From Mycolicibacterium alvei (GTDB taxonomy: Bacteria > Actinomycetota > Actinomycetes > Mycobacteriales > Mycobacteriaceae), in assembly GCF_010727325.1 (NCBI RefSeq), contig NZ_AP022565.1, positions 3,844,001-3,908,000 of the forward strand: a stretch of 64,000 bases of DNA. Direction: 5' to 3'. Made by a program: the position numbers and the translations under genes. This document shows, one piece after another, positions 36,097 to 45,463 of this stretch (position 1 is the stretch's first letter; each line of letters opens with the position of its first letter). Below the pieces are notes generated by a model that ran no database searches, was not told where the DNA came from, and saw only the letters and a program-made list of their open reading frames with translations.

Positions 36097-37031
36097 GCGT
36101 AGCGGACCACCGCGCGTTGGGTGCCCAGATCGATTGCCTTGTCATCGGTTGCCACGCTGGTCTCGACGACGTCGCCGTCGCGCAGGTACTTCGTGTTCTT
36201 GGCCTGGGCCTTGAAGAACGCCTTCCACTTCAGGGCGGGCGGTAGCAGCGCGCCGATGATCTCGATCGGCTTGGGGGGTGCGCTCAACGCGGTCCCGACC
36301 GGGGTGCCGGTCAGCAGCAGATCGCCGACGTCCATCCGCTGGAATCGCGTCAGTTCGGTAAGAGCGCGTAGCGGAAGGTAGATCATGTCGCCGGCCACCT
36401 TGGCGTCCTGACGAAGTTCGCCGTTGACCCGCAACTGGAGGCGCAACTCGCCGAAGCGCTTGAGCTCATCGGCGTCGAGCAGCACCAGCGCGGGCCCGAC
36501 CGGGGTGAACGTCGGATACGACTTGGCCTCGTAGAACTGGGTTTTCGGCAGCTGGACGTCGCGGGCCGACACGTCATTGGTGACGACCAGCCCGGCGACG
36601 TAGGTGGGCAGGTCCGCCTCGTGCAGGACGGTGCCGACCGGGAGTTCGCGCCCGAAGACCAGGCCGATCTCCACCTCGTAGTCCAAGAGCTTGACGTGTT
36701 TGGGCTTGACGATATCGTCGCTCGGCCCGTTGATCGACCCGGATGCCTTTCGGAAGAACGCCAGTGGGAGCGTCTTGGGATTCAGGCCGGCATCCTTGGC
36801 GTGCGAGGCGAAGTTGGCCATCTGCGCGACGACCCGGCAGGGTGCGGTCACCGGCGAGACAAGGTCGAGGGTGTCGACCGGGACCGGATCGGGGCCCGTC
36901 GTGGCCGCGTCGATGGCGGTCCGGTCGCCGAGCAGTTCGGCGGTGGTCGTTGCCGACGTGTCGATCTTCACTGCGCCACGGTCGGTTTGGACGTACCAGG
37001 CGTCGGCGGTACGGAGAACTGTTGTGGTCAC
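36093..37031 (-). CDS. FAH-family hydrolase of meta-cleavage pathway
   Basis: 312 residues of the fumarylacetoacetate hydrolase family: MANFASHAKDAG, a metal-ligand region LLDYEVEIGLVFG, VTNDVSARDVQLPK and GDLLLTGTPVGTA. In ring-cleavage pathways such enzymes hydrolyse or decarboxylate the dienoate or the vinylogous product. The start is the GTG at 37031, overlapping the dioxygenase stop (GTGA); the stop overlaps the monooxygenase start (ATGA). It is one of two intact FAH genes in the window and has no close sequence similarity to the other (8344-9252) outside family motifs. Confidence 0.87.
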   Translation of the reverse strand: MTTTVLRTADAWYVQTDRGAVKIDTSATTTAELLGDRTAIDAATTGPDPVPVDTLDLVSPVTAPCRVVAQMANFASHAKDAGLNPKTLPLAFFRKASGSINGPSDDIVKPKHVKLLDYEVEIGLVFGRELPVGTVLHEADLPTYVAGLVVTNDVSARDVQLPKTQFYEAKSYPTFTPVGPALVLLDADELKRFGELRLQLRVNGELRQDAKVAGDMIYLPLRALTELTRFQRMDVGDLLLTGTPVGTALSAPPKPIEIIGALLPPALKWKAFFKAQAKNTKYLRDGDVVETSVATDDKAIDLGTQRAVVRYA

Positions 37032-38164
37032 GAGCTGGCTACTTTCAAGAGGCCGCGCAGGCGGGTGAGGGTGAATTCGTTGTCGTGGTCCCGGACTGCG
37101 GTGAGCATCGAGCGCAGTTCGTCGATCGACTCCCGGTTGGGAGTGATCCCGAGGAAGTCCTTGGTGACGGGCGGTCCCCACTGGGCCAGGCCGGACGCGG
37201 TGAATGGCGCCCATCCGGGTTCGACGGTGTTGTCGAACATGTCGCCGTCGGTGAAGTGTTCGACGAGGAAGCCGTCAGGGTCGCGCCAGTAGTCGAAGAG
37301 TTGGCTGCCCTGGACATGGCGGCCGATGCCCCACGATCGCTGATATCCGCGCTCGCGCAGGTATTCGCCGCCGGCGGCCAACGCGTCGAGATCGGCCACC
37401 TGGTAGGCGGAGTGCACGTACCGGTTGCGCGGGCCGAGCGTCATCGCGAGCGTGTGGTGGTCGGTGGGTACGTCGCCGCGGTCGCAACGGATGAAGCTCA
37501 TCGTGGGCCCTCGGTCGCGCTGGCCGGGGAAGAACTGGAAGTCGCTGACGATCATCCCGAGGTTGTCGAGGTACCAGTTCAGTGTCTCGCCGTACTTGCT
37601 GCACTGCATCACGACGTGGCCCAGGCGCTGCACACCGGCTGCAACGCGCGGCGGTCGCTGGGTTCTGTTGGCGCGCAACAGATCATGTCCGAAGTTCGTG
37701 ACCAGCGGGGTCTGTGACGGCAGCGGGGCCAGCTGGTGGGTGCCGGCGACGACGTGCACCGGGACGCCGCTCGGGTCGACCAGGTCGACCGCGAGTCCGC
37801 CGATGCTCTCGGGCAGCGTGCGCGTCGGTGCGCCTGCCGCCTCGGCCAGGCGCAACACGTCGGCCTCGTCAGCGGCGGCGAAGGCGATGCCGGCGAATCT
37901 CGAACGGGGGCGCCGGCGCACGATCAGACACGGTGCGCCGGCGTCGGTGCCCCGCAGTTGCAACTCGTCGGACATCCTTGCTGCGGTGGTGAAGCCGAAG
38001 GCCGCCGCGAACGCCTCGGTGCGGACGAGGTCAGGTTTCTCGAACTCCAACCAGGCGATGTCGCGCACCTTGATCACCGGATTGCGGGACCGGCCTGAGT
38101 GCTCGCCCCGCCGTGCGCCCTGGTCGCTGTGCAGATCTTGATGTGCGCCTACGGCATCGCCCAT
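37028..38164 (-). CDS. Extradiol ring-cleavage dioxygenase (type I, VOC)
   Basis: 378 residues with two vicinal-oxygen-chelate halves. The iron ligands can be read in the second half: His in QRLGHVVMQCS, His in NRYVHSAYQVAD and Glu in DGFLVEHFTDGD, the 2-His-1-carboxylate facial triad of type I catechol 2,3-dioxygenases. It cleaves a catechol next to the diol. ATG 38164 has GGGAGG 6 nt upstream, so the roughly 28 residues before the VOC core (up to PVIKVRDIAWLEF) appear genuine. It is the first gene of a four-gene operon and the probable target of the divergent TetR at 38307. Confidence 0.88.
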   Translation of the reverse strand: MGDAVGAHQDLHSDQGARRGEHSGRSRNPVIKVRDIAWLEFEKPDLVRTEAFAAAFGFTTAARMSDELQLRGTDAGAPCLIVRRRPRSRFAGIAFAAADEADVLRLAEAAGAPTRTLPESIGGLAVDLVDPSGVPVHVVAGTHQLAPLPSQTPLVTNFGHDLLRANRTQRPPRVAAGVQRLGHVVMQCSKYGETLNWYLDNLGMIVSDFQFFPGQRDRGPTMSFIRCDRGDVPTDHHTLAMTLGPRNRYVHSAYQVADLDALAAGGEYLRERGYQRSWGIGRHVQGSQLFDYWRDPDGFLVEHFTDGDMFDNTVEPGWAPFTASGLAQWGPPVTKDFLGITPNRESIDELRSMLTAVRDHDNEFTLTRLRGLLKVASS

Positions 38165-38183
38165 GGCCGCCTCCCTTGAATTC

Positions 38184-38241
38184 TGACGAAATCGTCACAT
38201 GCGCCGTAATCATCAGTCAAGCTGTTCTGACGAAATCCTCA
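38184..38241. promoter_or_regulatory. Two TetR operators in divergent promoter
   Basis: TGACGAAATCGTCA at 38184-38197 is a perfect dyad (TGACGA-AA-TCGTCA), and TGACGAAATCCTCA at 38228-38241 is the same site with one mismatch. Both sit inside a longer direct repeat starting TTCTGACGAAATC, 44 bp centre to centre, about four helical turns. The first lies 20 bp before the dioxygenase start, the second 66 bp before the TetR start, so one repressor could control both directions and bind cooperatively. Confidence 0.8.
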
Positions 38242-38306
38242 CAATTGATGAGCCGGTTAGAATCAGTTGAATCCCGGAAGGATCCGCGGCGAAGGGGGCC
38301 AGCGCG

Positions 38307-38954
38307 ATGACGACGCAACCGGCTGACCGGCATGACGAACCGCCGAACCGATTGGCTAGGCGCAAACAGCGGACCCGCGCGGCGCTGATCGCCGCGGCGC
38401 AATCGTTCATCGCGGCCGGCAAGCTCAACGCGCCGGTTCTGGAGATCACCCAGGCGGCCGACGTCGGGATGGGGTCGTTCTACAACCACTTCGACAGCAA
38501 GGAAGAACTGTTCGACGCGGCCCTCGCCGACGCGCTCGACATGCACGCCGATCTGTTGGACGCGTACGCCAAGTCGCTCGACGACCCGGCTGAGGCCTTC
38601 GCGTGCAGTTTCCGCTTGACCGGGCGGATGTTCCGTCGACGTCCCCAGGAGTGCCGGGTCCTGCTGTCCACCGGACTGTCCCTACTGTCCTCGGACAGGG
38701 GCCTGGCACCGCGGGCCCGGCGCGACATCGCCGCCGCCGTCGAGGCCGGCCGATTCCACGTCACGGATGTCAACCTGGCACTTGCCATCGTCGGAGGGGC
38801 ACTCCTCGGGCTGGGCCAACTGCTCAGCGACGAACTGGATCGCGACGACGCGGAAGCCGCGGACACGGTGACGCAGAACCTGCTCGTGCTGCTCGGCATG
38901 CCGGCCGACGAGGCCGGCCGGCTCTGCCGGCAACCGCTGCCCGATCTCGGCTAG
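38307..38954 (+). CDS. TetR-family repressor of the ring-cleavage operon
   Basis: 215 residues: a helix-turn-helix (RTRAALIAAAQSFIAAG; EITQAADVGMGSFYNHFDSKEELF) and a TetR ligand-binding domain. It is divergent from the extradiol dioxygenase operon with paired operators between them, the classic arrangement for a substrate-induced aromatic pathway. Start ATG at 38307 with AAGGGGG 8 nt upstream. Its TAG stop shares the sequence CTAG with the stop of the convergent crotonase gene. Confidence 0.88.
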   Translation: MTTQPADRHDEPPNRLARRKQRTRAALIAAAQSFIAAGKLNAPVLEITQAADVGMGSFYNHFDSKEELFDAALADALDMHADLLDAYAKSLDDPAEAFACSFRLTGRMFRRRPQECRVLLSTGLSLLSSDRGLAPRARRDIAAAVEAGRFHVTDVNLALAIVGGALLGLGQLLSDELDRDDAEAADTVTQNLLVLLGMPADEAGRLCRQPLPDLG

Positions 38955-39607
38955 TTGGATTGCAGCGCTTGGACCGCGGTGCCGAACATGCCCTGTTTGA
39001 TCGCGCCCAGCGTGCCGGAGTCCTTACCGGCCAGGGGCCGCAGCAGGTTGGTGGCCGCGGAGGTGACCGCACCCTCGCCCGTGGTCGCGTCCACGATTCC
39101 GTATGCCTGCGCATCGACACCGCCGAACCGGCGTCCGGTGGTCATCGACGCTACGGCGGCCTGTGGGGTGAGCTTGGCCTGGATCAGCGCGGCCATGCCC
39201 GGCGTGAACGGGATCCTGATGTCCACCTCGGGGAAACAGAAGAAGCCACGGTCGTCGCGCATCACCCGGAAATCGTGGGCGATGGCCAGCATCGCACCGG
39301 CGCCGAACGCATGGCCGACGACAGCTGCGGCCGTCGGGAGGGGAAACGTCAGCACCCGCGCGAACAGGCCCTGTACTCGGCCGACGTACCAGTCACCCTG
39401 ATCGCTGTGGGCGCCAAGCCAATCCAGGTCCAGCCCGTTGGAATAGAACTTGCTGTCGGCGGTCGTCACCAGACCCTGTGCGCCCTTGGCCAGTACCGTG
39501 TCGAGGTGCGCGTCGACCGTATCTAGGAACTCGGGGGAGAACCGGTTCTCATCGTCGCCGAGGTTGAGAATGGCGATGTCACCGTCGTAATCCAGGGTGG
39601 CGGTCAT
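38951..39607 (-). CDS. Enoyl-CoA hydratase/isomerase (crotonase) family
   Basis: 218 residues, short for a crotonase but with the core: GLVTTADSKFYSNGLDLDWLG, the oxyanion AAVVGHAFGAGAMLAIAHDFRVM and a FPEVDIRIPFTPGMAALI segment. It resembles enoyl-CoA isomerase (ECI/PECI-type) proteins more than hydratases. ATG 39607 overlaps the stop of the TetR gene (ATGA), so the frame's longer upstream extension is not used. It is cotranscribed with that TetR gene and probably autoregulated with it. Confidence 0.84.
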   Translation of the reverse strand: MTATLDYDGDIAILNLGDDENRFSPEFLDTVDAHLDTVLAKGAQGLVTTADSKFYSNGLDLDWLGAHSDQGDWYVGRVQGLFARVLTFPLPTAAAVVGHAFGAGAMLAIAHDFRVMRDDRGFFCFPEVDIRIPFTPGMAALIQAKLTPQAAVASMTTGRRFGGVDAQAYGIVDATTGEGAVTSAATNLLRPLAGKDSGTLGAIKQGMFGTAVQALQSN

Positions 39608-40236
39608 GTGATTCCTTTCTTGGTGCCGTGTTTCGGCGCAGGTTTCGGGGCGGGCCCCACAGTCAGCACGGCCGCCACCGCCGCGTTGAGGTGGTGGCGG
39701 GCCGTCGGGTCGTCGAGTCGGTTGCGGCGCAGCAGGATTGCTGTCGGCAGGTCCACGATGCACGTCGTCACGGTGTCCACGGCGGCCCGGTCGCGCCGGT
39801 CCCAGGTGGCCACCGCGAGTTCGATCATCAAGTCCACCAACTGTTTTTCCAGTTCGTGCGCCTGCTCGGCCAACTCCGCGGGCAGGTCGTTGCCGAGTAC
39901 CTGCTCGCGTCGGATCTGCAGCAGGAGTCGTGCCGAAGCGGGGTGCCGTTCGGCGAAGATCACCGGCGCGTAGGCGGCCGCAGCGATCGCGTCGCCGCCG
40001 TGGTGCTCGGCCTCGACCAGTTCACGCTGCAGTGTCAGGAACCGGCGTCCGGCGCGGAGCCAGACCTGGCCAAGCAGGCCGGACCGCGAACCGAAGGAGT
40101 GATACAGCGCGCCGTTGGACAGTCCGACGGCTTCGCTGATCGCCCGGACCGTCACGGATGCCGGTCCGGAGTGCACGGCCAGGGCTTCTGCGGCGTCGAG
40201 TACCGAATCCGGATCGTAGAGGCGAGGGCGTGGCAC
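39604..40236 (-). CDS. TetR-family regulator
   Basis: 210 residues with the N-terminal HTH (SVLDAAEALAVHSGPASVTV; ISEAVGLSNGALYHSFGSRSGLL) and a helical ligand domain. It heads a two-gene unit with the crotonase gene. A perfect 22-bp palindrome lies only 10 bp before its start codon, so autoregulation is very likely. It is divergent from a second TetR gene (40337), with 100 bp between the start codons. Confidence 0.87.
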   Translation of the reverse strand: MPRPRLYDPDSVLDAAEALAVHSGPASVTVRAISEAVGLSNGALYHSFGSRSGLLGQVWLRAGRRFLTLQRELVEAEHHGGDAIAAAAYAPVIFAERHPASARLLLQIRREQVLGNDLPAELAEQAHELEKQLVDLMIELAVATWDRRDRAAVDTVTTCIVDLPTAILLRRNRLDDPTARHHLNAAVAAVLTVGPAPKPAPKHGTKKGIT

Positions 40237-40246
40237 CTCGCCACCC

Positions 40247-40268
40247 TAACAGAGCAACTGCTCTGTTA
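40247..40268. promoter_or_regulatory. Perfect 22-bp TetR operator
   Basis: Two perfect 10-bp arms (TAACAGAGCA and TGCTCTGTTA) are separated by AC. The site ends 11 bp before the start codon of the TetR gene at 39604-40236 and is most simply its own operator. Confidence 0.75.
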
Positions 40269-40287
40269 TCGGGGCCGGTTGACGATC

Positions 40288-40305
40288 ACTAAGGTGACCC
40301 TTAGT
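40288..40305. promoter_or_regulatory. Candidate iron box or TetR operator before irtAB
   Basis: ACTAAGG-TGAC-CCTTAGT is an 18-bp inverted repeat with 7-bp arms, 32 bp before the start of the TetR-irtA-irtB operon. Its arms and length are reminiscent of an IdeR/DtxR iron box (consensus TTAGGTTAGSCTAACCTAA), but agreement is only partial (about 11 of 19 positions in my hand alignment). It could equally be the operator of the operon's own TetR. Confidence 0.4.
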
Positions 40306-40336
40306 TTGTGGGGGTAACTTTCCTGTGGAGGTGGTC

Positions 40337-41050
40337 GTGGCCGGATCTGGTGTCCCCGCGCGAGTAGGCGGACGCCCGCCCCTCATCGCGGTGTCCGACA
40401 TCGTCTCCGCGGGGCGTGAGCTCGGGATGCGCAACCTCAGCATCAACGCGGTGGCCGCCCGGCTGGGGGTGTCGGCAACCGCGCTGTACCGCCACATCAG
40501 CGGCCGGTGGGAGCTCGAACGCCTGGTCGGGGAGAGTCTGCTCGCCGAACTCGAGCTGGTCGACGACCCGGCGCGGTCGGCCGAAGACCACCTGCGGGCC
40601 TTCGGGGTGAGCCTGCACCGCTACGCCCTGGACAATCCCGGGCTGGCCACCTACATGCAGGTGCTGTTCCCGCGTGGGGAAGCCGGCGCTCGGCTGCTGG
40701 CCGACGAGATCGCCGCGCTGGGCCGACGCGGCTACACCGCCGAGGGTGCGGCGCTGTTGAGCAGCTCGGTGGCCGTCCTGGCCATCGGACTGGCCGCGCA
40801 GCACGAGCTCAAGGCAGAGGCCAGCGGTGGCGACGACGGATTCGTCGTGGAACGTGATGCCGCCGCCGAACGGCTGGCCGGGGACGCGGCACTGGGCCCG
40901 GTACACAGCGCGGGCATGCAGCTGAGCAGTCCGCAGTATCTGGAACTTCTGCTGAACGCACTGATCCGGGGACTGCTGACGTCCGTGGTTCCCGGCAGGC
41001 CGATAAACGACATCATGGCGGATCTGACCGCCGGGGGAGAGGACCGCTGA
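40337..41050 (+). CDS. TetR-family regulator, first gene of irtAB operon
   Basis: 237 residues: HTH region ([42 protein letters not shown]) and a TetR C-terminal domain. GTG 40337 is chosen over GTGs at 40325 and 40331 because GGAGG lies 5-6 nt before it. Its stop overlaps the irtA start (TGATG), so it is cotranscribed with the siderophore importer genes. In M. tuberculosis, as I remember it, irtA and irtB are not preceded by a TetR gene, so this gene may add a second signal to iron control. Confidence 0.85.
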   Translation: MAGSGVPARVGGRPPLIAVSDIVSAGRELGMRNLSINAVAARLGVSATALYRHISGRWELERLVGESLLAELELVDDPARSAEDHLRAFGVSLHRYALDNPGLATYMQVLFPRGEAGARLLADEIAALGRRGYTAEGAALLSSSVAVLAIGLAAQHELKAEASGGDDGFVVERDAAAERLAGDAALGPVHSAGMQLSSPQYLELLLNALIRGLLTSVVPGRPINDIMADLTAGGEDR

Positions 41051-43623
41051 TGGCACGCGGATTTCAGGGAGTGATGATGCGCGGCTTCGGCGCGCGCGAT
41101 CACCAGGCGACCGTGGTCGAGACCACCTACCTGACGCCGAACCTGCTGCGCCTGCGCCTGGTGTCGCCGACGGTGTTCGAGGACGCAGTGGCCGAGCCGA
41201 CGTCGTACCTGAGATTCTGGGTTCCGGACCCCGACGGCTCGAAGACCGAGTTCCAGCGGGGCTACACCATGTCCGAAATGGACCCCGCCACCGGTCATTT
41301 CGCCGTTGACGTCGTGTTGCATGAACCGTCGGGGCCGGCGTCCAAGTGGGCCAGGGCCGCCGAGCCGGGCGACACCATCCCGGTGATGGCCCTGGGCTCG
41401 ACGGGATTCACCGTGCCGGACGATCTGCCCGCCGGATACCTGCTGATCGGTGATGCGGCGGCCACGCCGGCTATCAACGGCATCATCGGCGTTCTGCCGC
41501 AAGATATTCCGGTCGAGGTCTACCTCGAGCAGCACGACGAGAACGATCTACTCATCCCGATCGCCGAGCATCCGCGGCTGCGGGTGCACTGGATCAAGCG
41601 CCACGACACCACGTCGCTGGCGGCTGCGATCGAGGCGCGGGACTGGTCGGACTGGTACTGCTGGGTGACGCCGGAGGCCGGCTCACTCAAGCATCTGCGT
41701 ACTCGGCTGCGGGATGAGTTCGGCTTTCCCAAATCCGAACTGCACGCCCAGGCCTACTGGACCGAGGGCCGGGCGATGGGCACCGACCGCACTGAAGTCG
41801 CCGAGCCCGAGCCTGTTTCCGCTCCCGCTCCCGCTCCCATCCCCGCCGCGCCCGCCCGCGGCACCTGGCGGGCGCAGGGCGCGGGCCGCCTGCTGGCCCC
41901 GCTGAAAACCCCGCTGATCATCTCTGGCGTACTGCAGGCGCTCATCACCCTGATCCAGCTCGCTCCGTTCGTGCTGCTGGTCGAGCTGGCTCGACTGTTG
42001 TTGGCCGGGGCCGAGGAATCCCGGTTGTGGACACTGGGATTGACCGCGGTCTGGCTGCTGGGTTTCGGTGCGCTGTTGGGCGCGGGTCTCACCCTGTGGC
42101 TGCATCGCCTCGACGCGCAGTTCGCCCGTGAACTGCGGACCCGGTTGTTGACCAAGATGTCGCGGCTACCGCTGGGCTGGTTCACCGCACGGGGTTCGGG
42201 CTCGATCAAGCAACTCGTGCAAGACGACACGCTGTCGCTGCATTACCTGGTCACCCACGCCATCCCGGATGCCGTCGCCGCAGTGATCGCCCCGGTGGCC
42301 GTGCTGATCTACCTGTTCACCGTCGACTGGCGGCTGGCCCTGGTGCTGTTCGTCCCGGTGCTCACCTATCTGGTGCTGATGTCGCTGATGACCATCCAGT
42401 CCGGCGCCAAGATCGGCCAGGCGCAACGCTGGGCCGACCGGATGAGCGGCGAGGCCGGCGCCTACCTCGAAGGCCAGCCCGTCGTCCGGGTGTTCGGCGG
42501 TGCCGCGTCGTCGAGTTTCCGTCGCCGCCTCGACGAGTACATCGGTTTCCTCGTCGACTGGCAGCGGCCATTCACCGGTAAGAAGTCGCTGATGGACCTG
42601 GTGACCCGGCCCGCCACCTTCCTGTGGCTGATCGCCGCCGTCGGCACCCCGATGATCATCGGCGGCTCGATGGATCCGGTCGATCTGCTGCCGTTCCTGC
42701 TGCTGGGAACCACATTCGGGGTCCGGCTGCTGGGAGTGGGCTACGGACTGGGCGGAATCCGCGGCGGCATGCTGGCCGCGCGTCGCATTCAGAACACGCT
42801 CGACGAGGCGGACCTGGCGCTCCTTGAGCACCAGGGCGAAGAGGGGGCTCCGGACGCGGTCGTGTTCGACGGGGTGACGTTCGGCTACCGGCCCAGTGTC
42901 CCGGTGATCAAGGACGTGTCGTTGACCCTGCGCCCGGGCACCGTGACCGCACTGGTCGGCCCGTCGGGATCGGGGAAGTCGACGCTCGCCGCGCTACTGG
43001 CGCGCTTCCACGATGTCGATACGGGGTCGATCCGGTTGGACGGCAAAGACATTCGGTCACTGACTGCCGATGAGCTGTACCGCCGGGTGGGTTTTGTGCT
43101 GCAGGAGGCCCAGTTGGTGGCCGGCACCGTCGCCGAGAACATCGCGCTGGCCGACCCGGAAGCCGACCCCGCACGGATCGAACAGGCCGCGCGCGACGCC
43201 CAGATCCACGATCGGATACTGCGGCTACCTGAGGGCTATCAGACCGTGCTGGGCGCGTCGTCGGCATTGTCCGGCGGTGAACGGCAGCGGCTCACCATCG
43301 CCAGGGCCATCCTGGCCGACACCCCGGTGCTGATCCTGGACGAGGCCACGGCCTTCGCCGATCCGGAATCGGAATACCTTGTGCAGCAGGCGCTCAACCG
43401 GCTGACCAAGGACCGGACGGTGCTGGTGATCGCGCACCGGCTACACACCATCACCCACGCCGACCAGATCGTGGTCCTCGACGGCGGACACATCGCCGAA
43501 ACCGGCACGCATGAAGGTTTGCTGGCCGGCGTGAATGGAAAAGCCGGGCGCTACCACCAACTCTGGCAGACCGGACGGTCACTGCACCCCGGCGATGCCG
43601 TCACCGCAGGAGACGCCCGATGA
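41050..43623 (+). CDS. irtA: Siderophore ABC importer/reductase subunit IrtA
   Basis: 857 residues, the length of mycobacterial IrtA. It has an N-terminal siderophore-interaction (SIP, FAD-binding) domain (about 1-245: [38 protein letters not shown]), a Pro/Ala linker (about 255-275), six-helix ABC exporter-type membrane region (about 285-575) and an ATPase domain with [20 protein letters not shown] and [12 protein letters not shown]. IrtA with IrtB imports Fe-carboxymycobactin and mycobactin across the inner membrane and reduces the iron. It is coupled to irtB by ATGA. Confidence 0.95.
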   Translation: MARGFQGVMMRGFGARDHQATVVETTYLTPNLLRLRLVSPTVFEDAVAEPTSYLRFWVPDPDGSKTEFQRGYTMSEMDPATGHFAVDVVLHEPSGPASKWARAAEPGDTIPVMALGSTGFTVPDDLPAGYLLIGDAAATPAINGIIGVLPQDIPVEVYLEQHDENDLLIPIAEHPRLRVHWIKRHDTTSLAAAIEARDWSDWYCWVTPEAGSLKHLRTRLRDEFGFPKSELHAQAYWTEGRAMGTDRTEVAEPEPVSAPAPAPIPAAPARGTWRAQGAGRLLAPLKTPLIISGVLQALITLIQLAPFVLLVELARLLLAGAEESRLWTLGLTAVWLLGFGALLGAGLTLWLHRLDAQFARELRTRLLTKMSRLPLGWFTARGSGSIKQLVQDDTLSLHYLVTHAIPDAVAAVIAPVAVLIYLFTVDWRLALVLFVPVLTYLVLMSLMTIQSGAKIGQAQRWADRMSGEAGAYLEGQPVVRVFGGAASSSFRRRLDEYIGFLVDWQRPFTGKKSLMDLVTRPATFLWLIAAVGTPMIIGGSMDPVDLLPFLLLGTTFGVRLLGVGYGLGGIRGGMLAARRIQNTLDEADLALLEHQGEEGAPDAVVFDGVTFGYRPSVPVIKDVSLTLRPGTVTALVGPSGSGKSTLAALLARFHDVDTGSIRLDGKDIRSLTADELYRRVGFVLQEAQLVAGTVAENIALADPEADPARIEQAARDAQIHDRILRLPEGYQTVLGASSALSGGERQRLTIARAILADTPVLILDEATAFADPESEYLVQQALNRLTKDRTVLVIAHRLHTITHADQIVVLDGGHIAETGTHEGLLAGVNGKAGRYHQLWQTGRSLHPGDAVTAGDAR

Positions 43624-45356
43624 TCCGCACGCTGATCGCCCTCATCCCGGCCGACCGCCGCGGACGGGTCGGCAGCTACGCCGTGCTCACGCTGGTGTCG
43701 GTGGTGATCCGTGCGGCCGGCACCGTGTTGCTGATTCCGTTGGTGGCAGCGTTGTTCAGCGATGCGCCGCGCGATGCGCTGCCGTGGCTGGGCTGGCTCA
43801 CCGCCGCGACCGTCATCGGCTGGATGGTCGACACCGCGACCTCACGGCTCGGATTCGACCTCGGCTTCGCGCTACTGGACCACACCCAGCACGACGTGGC
43901 CGACCGACTGCCCGGCATCCGGATGGACTGGCTGGGTGGCAACAGCGGCGCCAACACCGCCAACGCCCGTCAGGCGATCGCCGCCACCGGACCGGAACTG
44001 GTCGGCCTGGTGGTCAACCTGCTGACCCCGTTGATCGGTGCGATCCTGTTGCCCGCGGCCATTGCCGTTGCACTGCTGTTCATCTCGGTCCCGCTCGGGT
44101 TGGCCGCACTGGCCGGCGTGGTGATCCTGCTCGGTGCATTCTGGGCCTCGGGCCGGCTGAGCCGCAAGGCCGATACGGTGGCCGACGAGACGAACCGGGC
44201 GTTCACCGAACGCATCATCGAGTTCGCCCGCACCCAGCAGGCACTGCGCGCGGCCCGGCGGGTCGAGCCGGCCCGCAGCATGGTCGGTGACGCCCTGGCG
44301 GCGCAGCACGGTGCCGGCATGCGGCTGTTGCTCATGCAGGTACCGGGACAGCTGCTGTTCAGCCTCGCCAGTCAACTGGCCCTGCTGATCCTGGCTGGGA
44401 TGGCGACCTTCCTCACGGTGCGCGGCACCCTCGGTGTGCCCGAGGCGATCGCGATGATCGTCGTCGCCGCGCGCTATCTCGAGCCGTTCACCTCACTGTC
44501 CGAACTGGCCCCGGCGATCGAAACCACCCGGTCCTCCCTCGGCCGGATCCGGGCCGTCCTCGATGCCCCGGTGATGGCCACCGGCACGGCCACGCTGACC
44601 GCGGACACCGCGGCCCGGATCGAATTCTCCCGGGTGAGCTTCGGTTACGGAGAAACCTCGGTGCTCCGAGACGTCAGCTTCGTCCTGGAGCCCGGCGGCA
44701 CCACCGCGATAGTCGGCCCGTCCGGCTCGGGAAAGAGCACCATCCTGTCGCTCATCGCGGGGTTGTACCACCCGGACGCGGGCCGAGTGTTGATCGACGG
44801 AGTCGACACCGCGCAGATGGACGCCGAAACGCGCAGGGCGGCAACGAGTGTGGTGTTCCAGCATCCCTATCTTTTCGATGGGACGATCCGGGACAACATC
44901 CTGGTCGGCGACCCGGCCGCCGATGCCGAGCAGCTCGCCACCGCATCGCGACTGGCCCGCGTGGACGAGTTGACCGCGCGGTTGCCCGACGGTGAACGCG
45001 CCAAGGTTGGTGAAGCGGGGACCGCACTGTCGGGCGGTGAGCGGCAGCGGGTCAGCATCGCCCGGGCCCTGGTCAAGCCGGCTCCCGTGCTGTTGGTGGA
45101 CGAGGCGACCAGTGCGCTGGACACCGAGAACGAGGCCGCGGTGGTCGATGCACTGACTGCCGAAGAGCGTTCCCGGACCCGGGTGATCGTCGCGCACCGG
45201 CTGGCCAGCATCCGGCACGCCGACCGGGTGCTCTTCCTGGACGGCGGACGCATCGTCGAGGACGGCAGCATCGATGAACTGCTGGCTGCACGCGGACGTT
45301 TTGACGAGTTCTGGAATCAGCAGCGTGAGGCGGCGGACTGGCAGATCACGCACTGA
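43620..45356 (+). CDS. irtB: Siderophore ABC importer subunit IrtB
   Basis: 578 residues, ABC exporter-type fold: a six-helix membrane domain (about 1-310) and an ATPase domain with [34 protein letters not shown] and [11 protein letters not shown]. It is the obligate partner of IrtA, forming the heterodimeric importer of Fe-mycobactins; it lacks the SIP domain. The start ATG at 43620 overlaps the irtA stop (ATGA), and the gene ends the three-gene TetR-irtA-irtB operon. Confidence 0.95.
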   Translation: MIRTLIALIPADRRGRVGSYAVLTLVSVVIRAAGTVLLIPLVAALFSDAPRDALPWLGWLTAATVIGWMVDTATSRLGFDLGFALLDHTQHDVADRLPGIRMDWLGGNSGANTANARQAIAATGPELVGLVVNLLTPLIGAILLPAAIAVALLFISVPLGLAALAGVVILLGAFWASGRLSRKADTVADETNRAFTERIIEFARTQQALRAARRVEPARSMVGDALAAQHGAGMRLLLMQVPGQLLFSLASQLALLILAGMATFLTVRGTLGVPEAIAMIVVAARYLEPFTSLSELAPAIETTRSSLGRIRAVLDAPVMATGTATLTADTAARIEFSRVSFGYGETSVLRDVSFVLEPGGTTAIVGPSGSGKSTILSLIAGLYHPDAGRVLIDGVDTAQMDAETRRAATSVVFQHPYLFDGTIRDNILVGDPAADAEQLATASRLARVDELTARLPDGERAKVGEAGTALSGGERQRVSIARALVKPAPVLLVDEATSALDTENEAAVVDALTAEERSRTRVIVAHRLASIRHADRVLFLDGGRIVEDGSIDELLAARGRFDEFWNQQREAADWQITH

Positions 45357-45396
45357 GATGGCTGTGACTAGCCGATCGGATACTTGAACCGAAGCT

Positions 45397-45413
45397 ACTG
45401 TAACCATTACAGT
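45397..45413. promoter_or_regulatory. Dyad upstream of P450 gene
   Basis: ACTGTAA-CCA-TTACAGT is a perfect 17-bp inverted repeat, 51 bp before the P450 start. The sequence has the look of a TetR-type operator. The regulator is not obvious: irtB lies upstream on the same strand and the nearest TetR genes have different sites. Confidence 0.55.
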
Positions 45414-45463
45414 TGAGCGTCCCGGAACCATATCGGGGCAGGTTGCCTATCCGGCCGGAGGTC

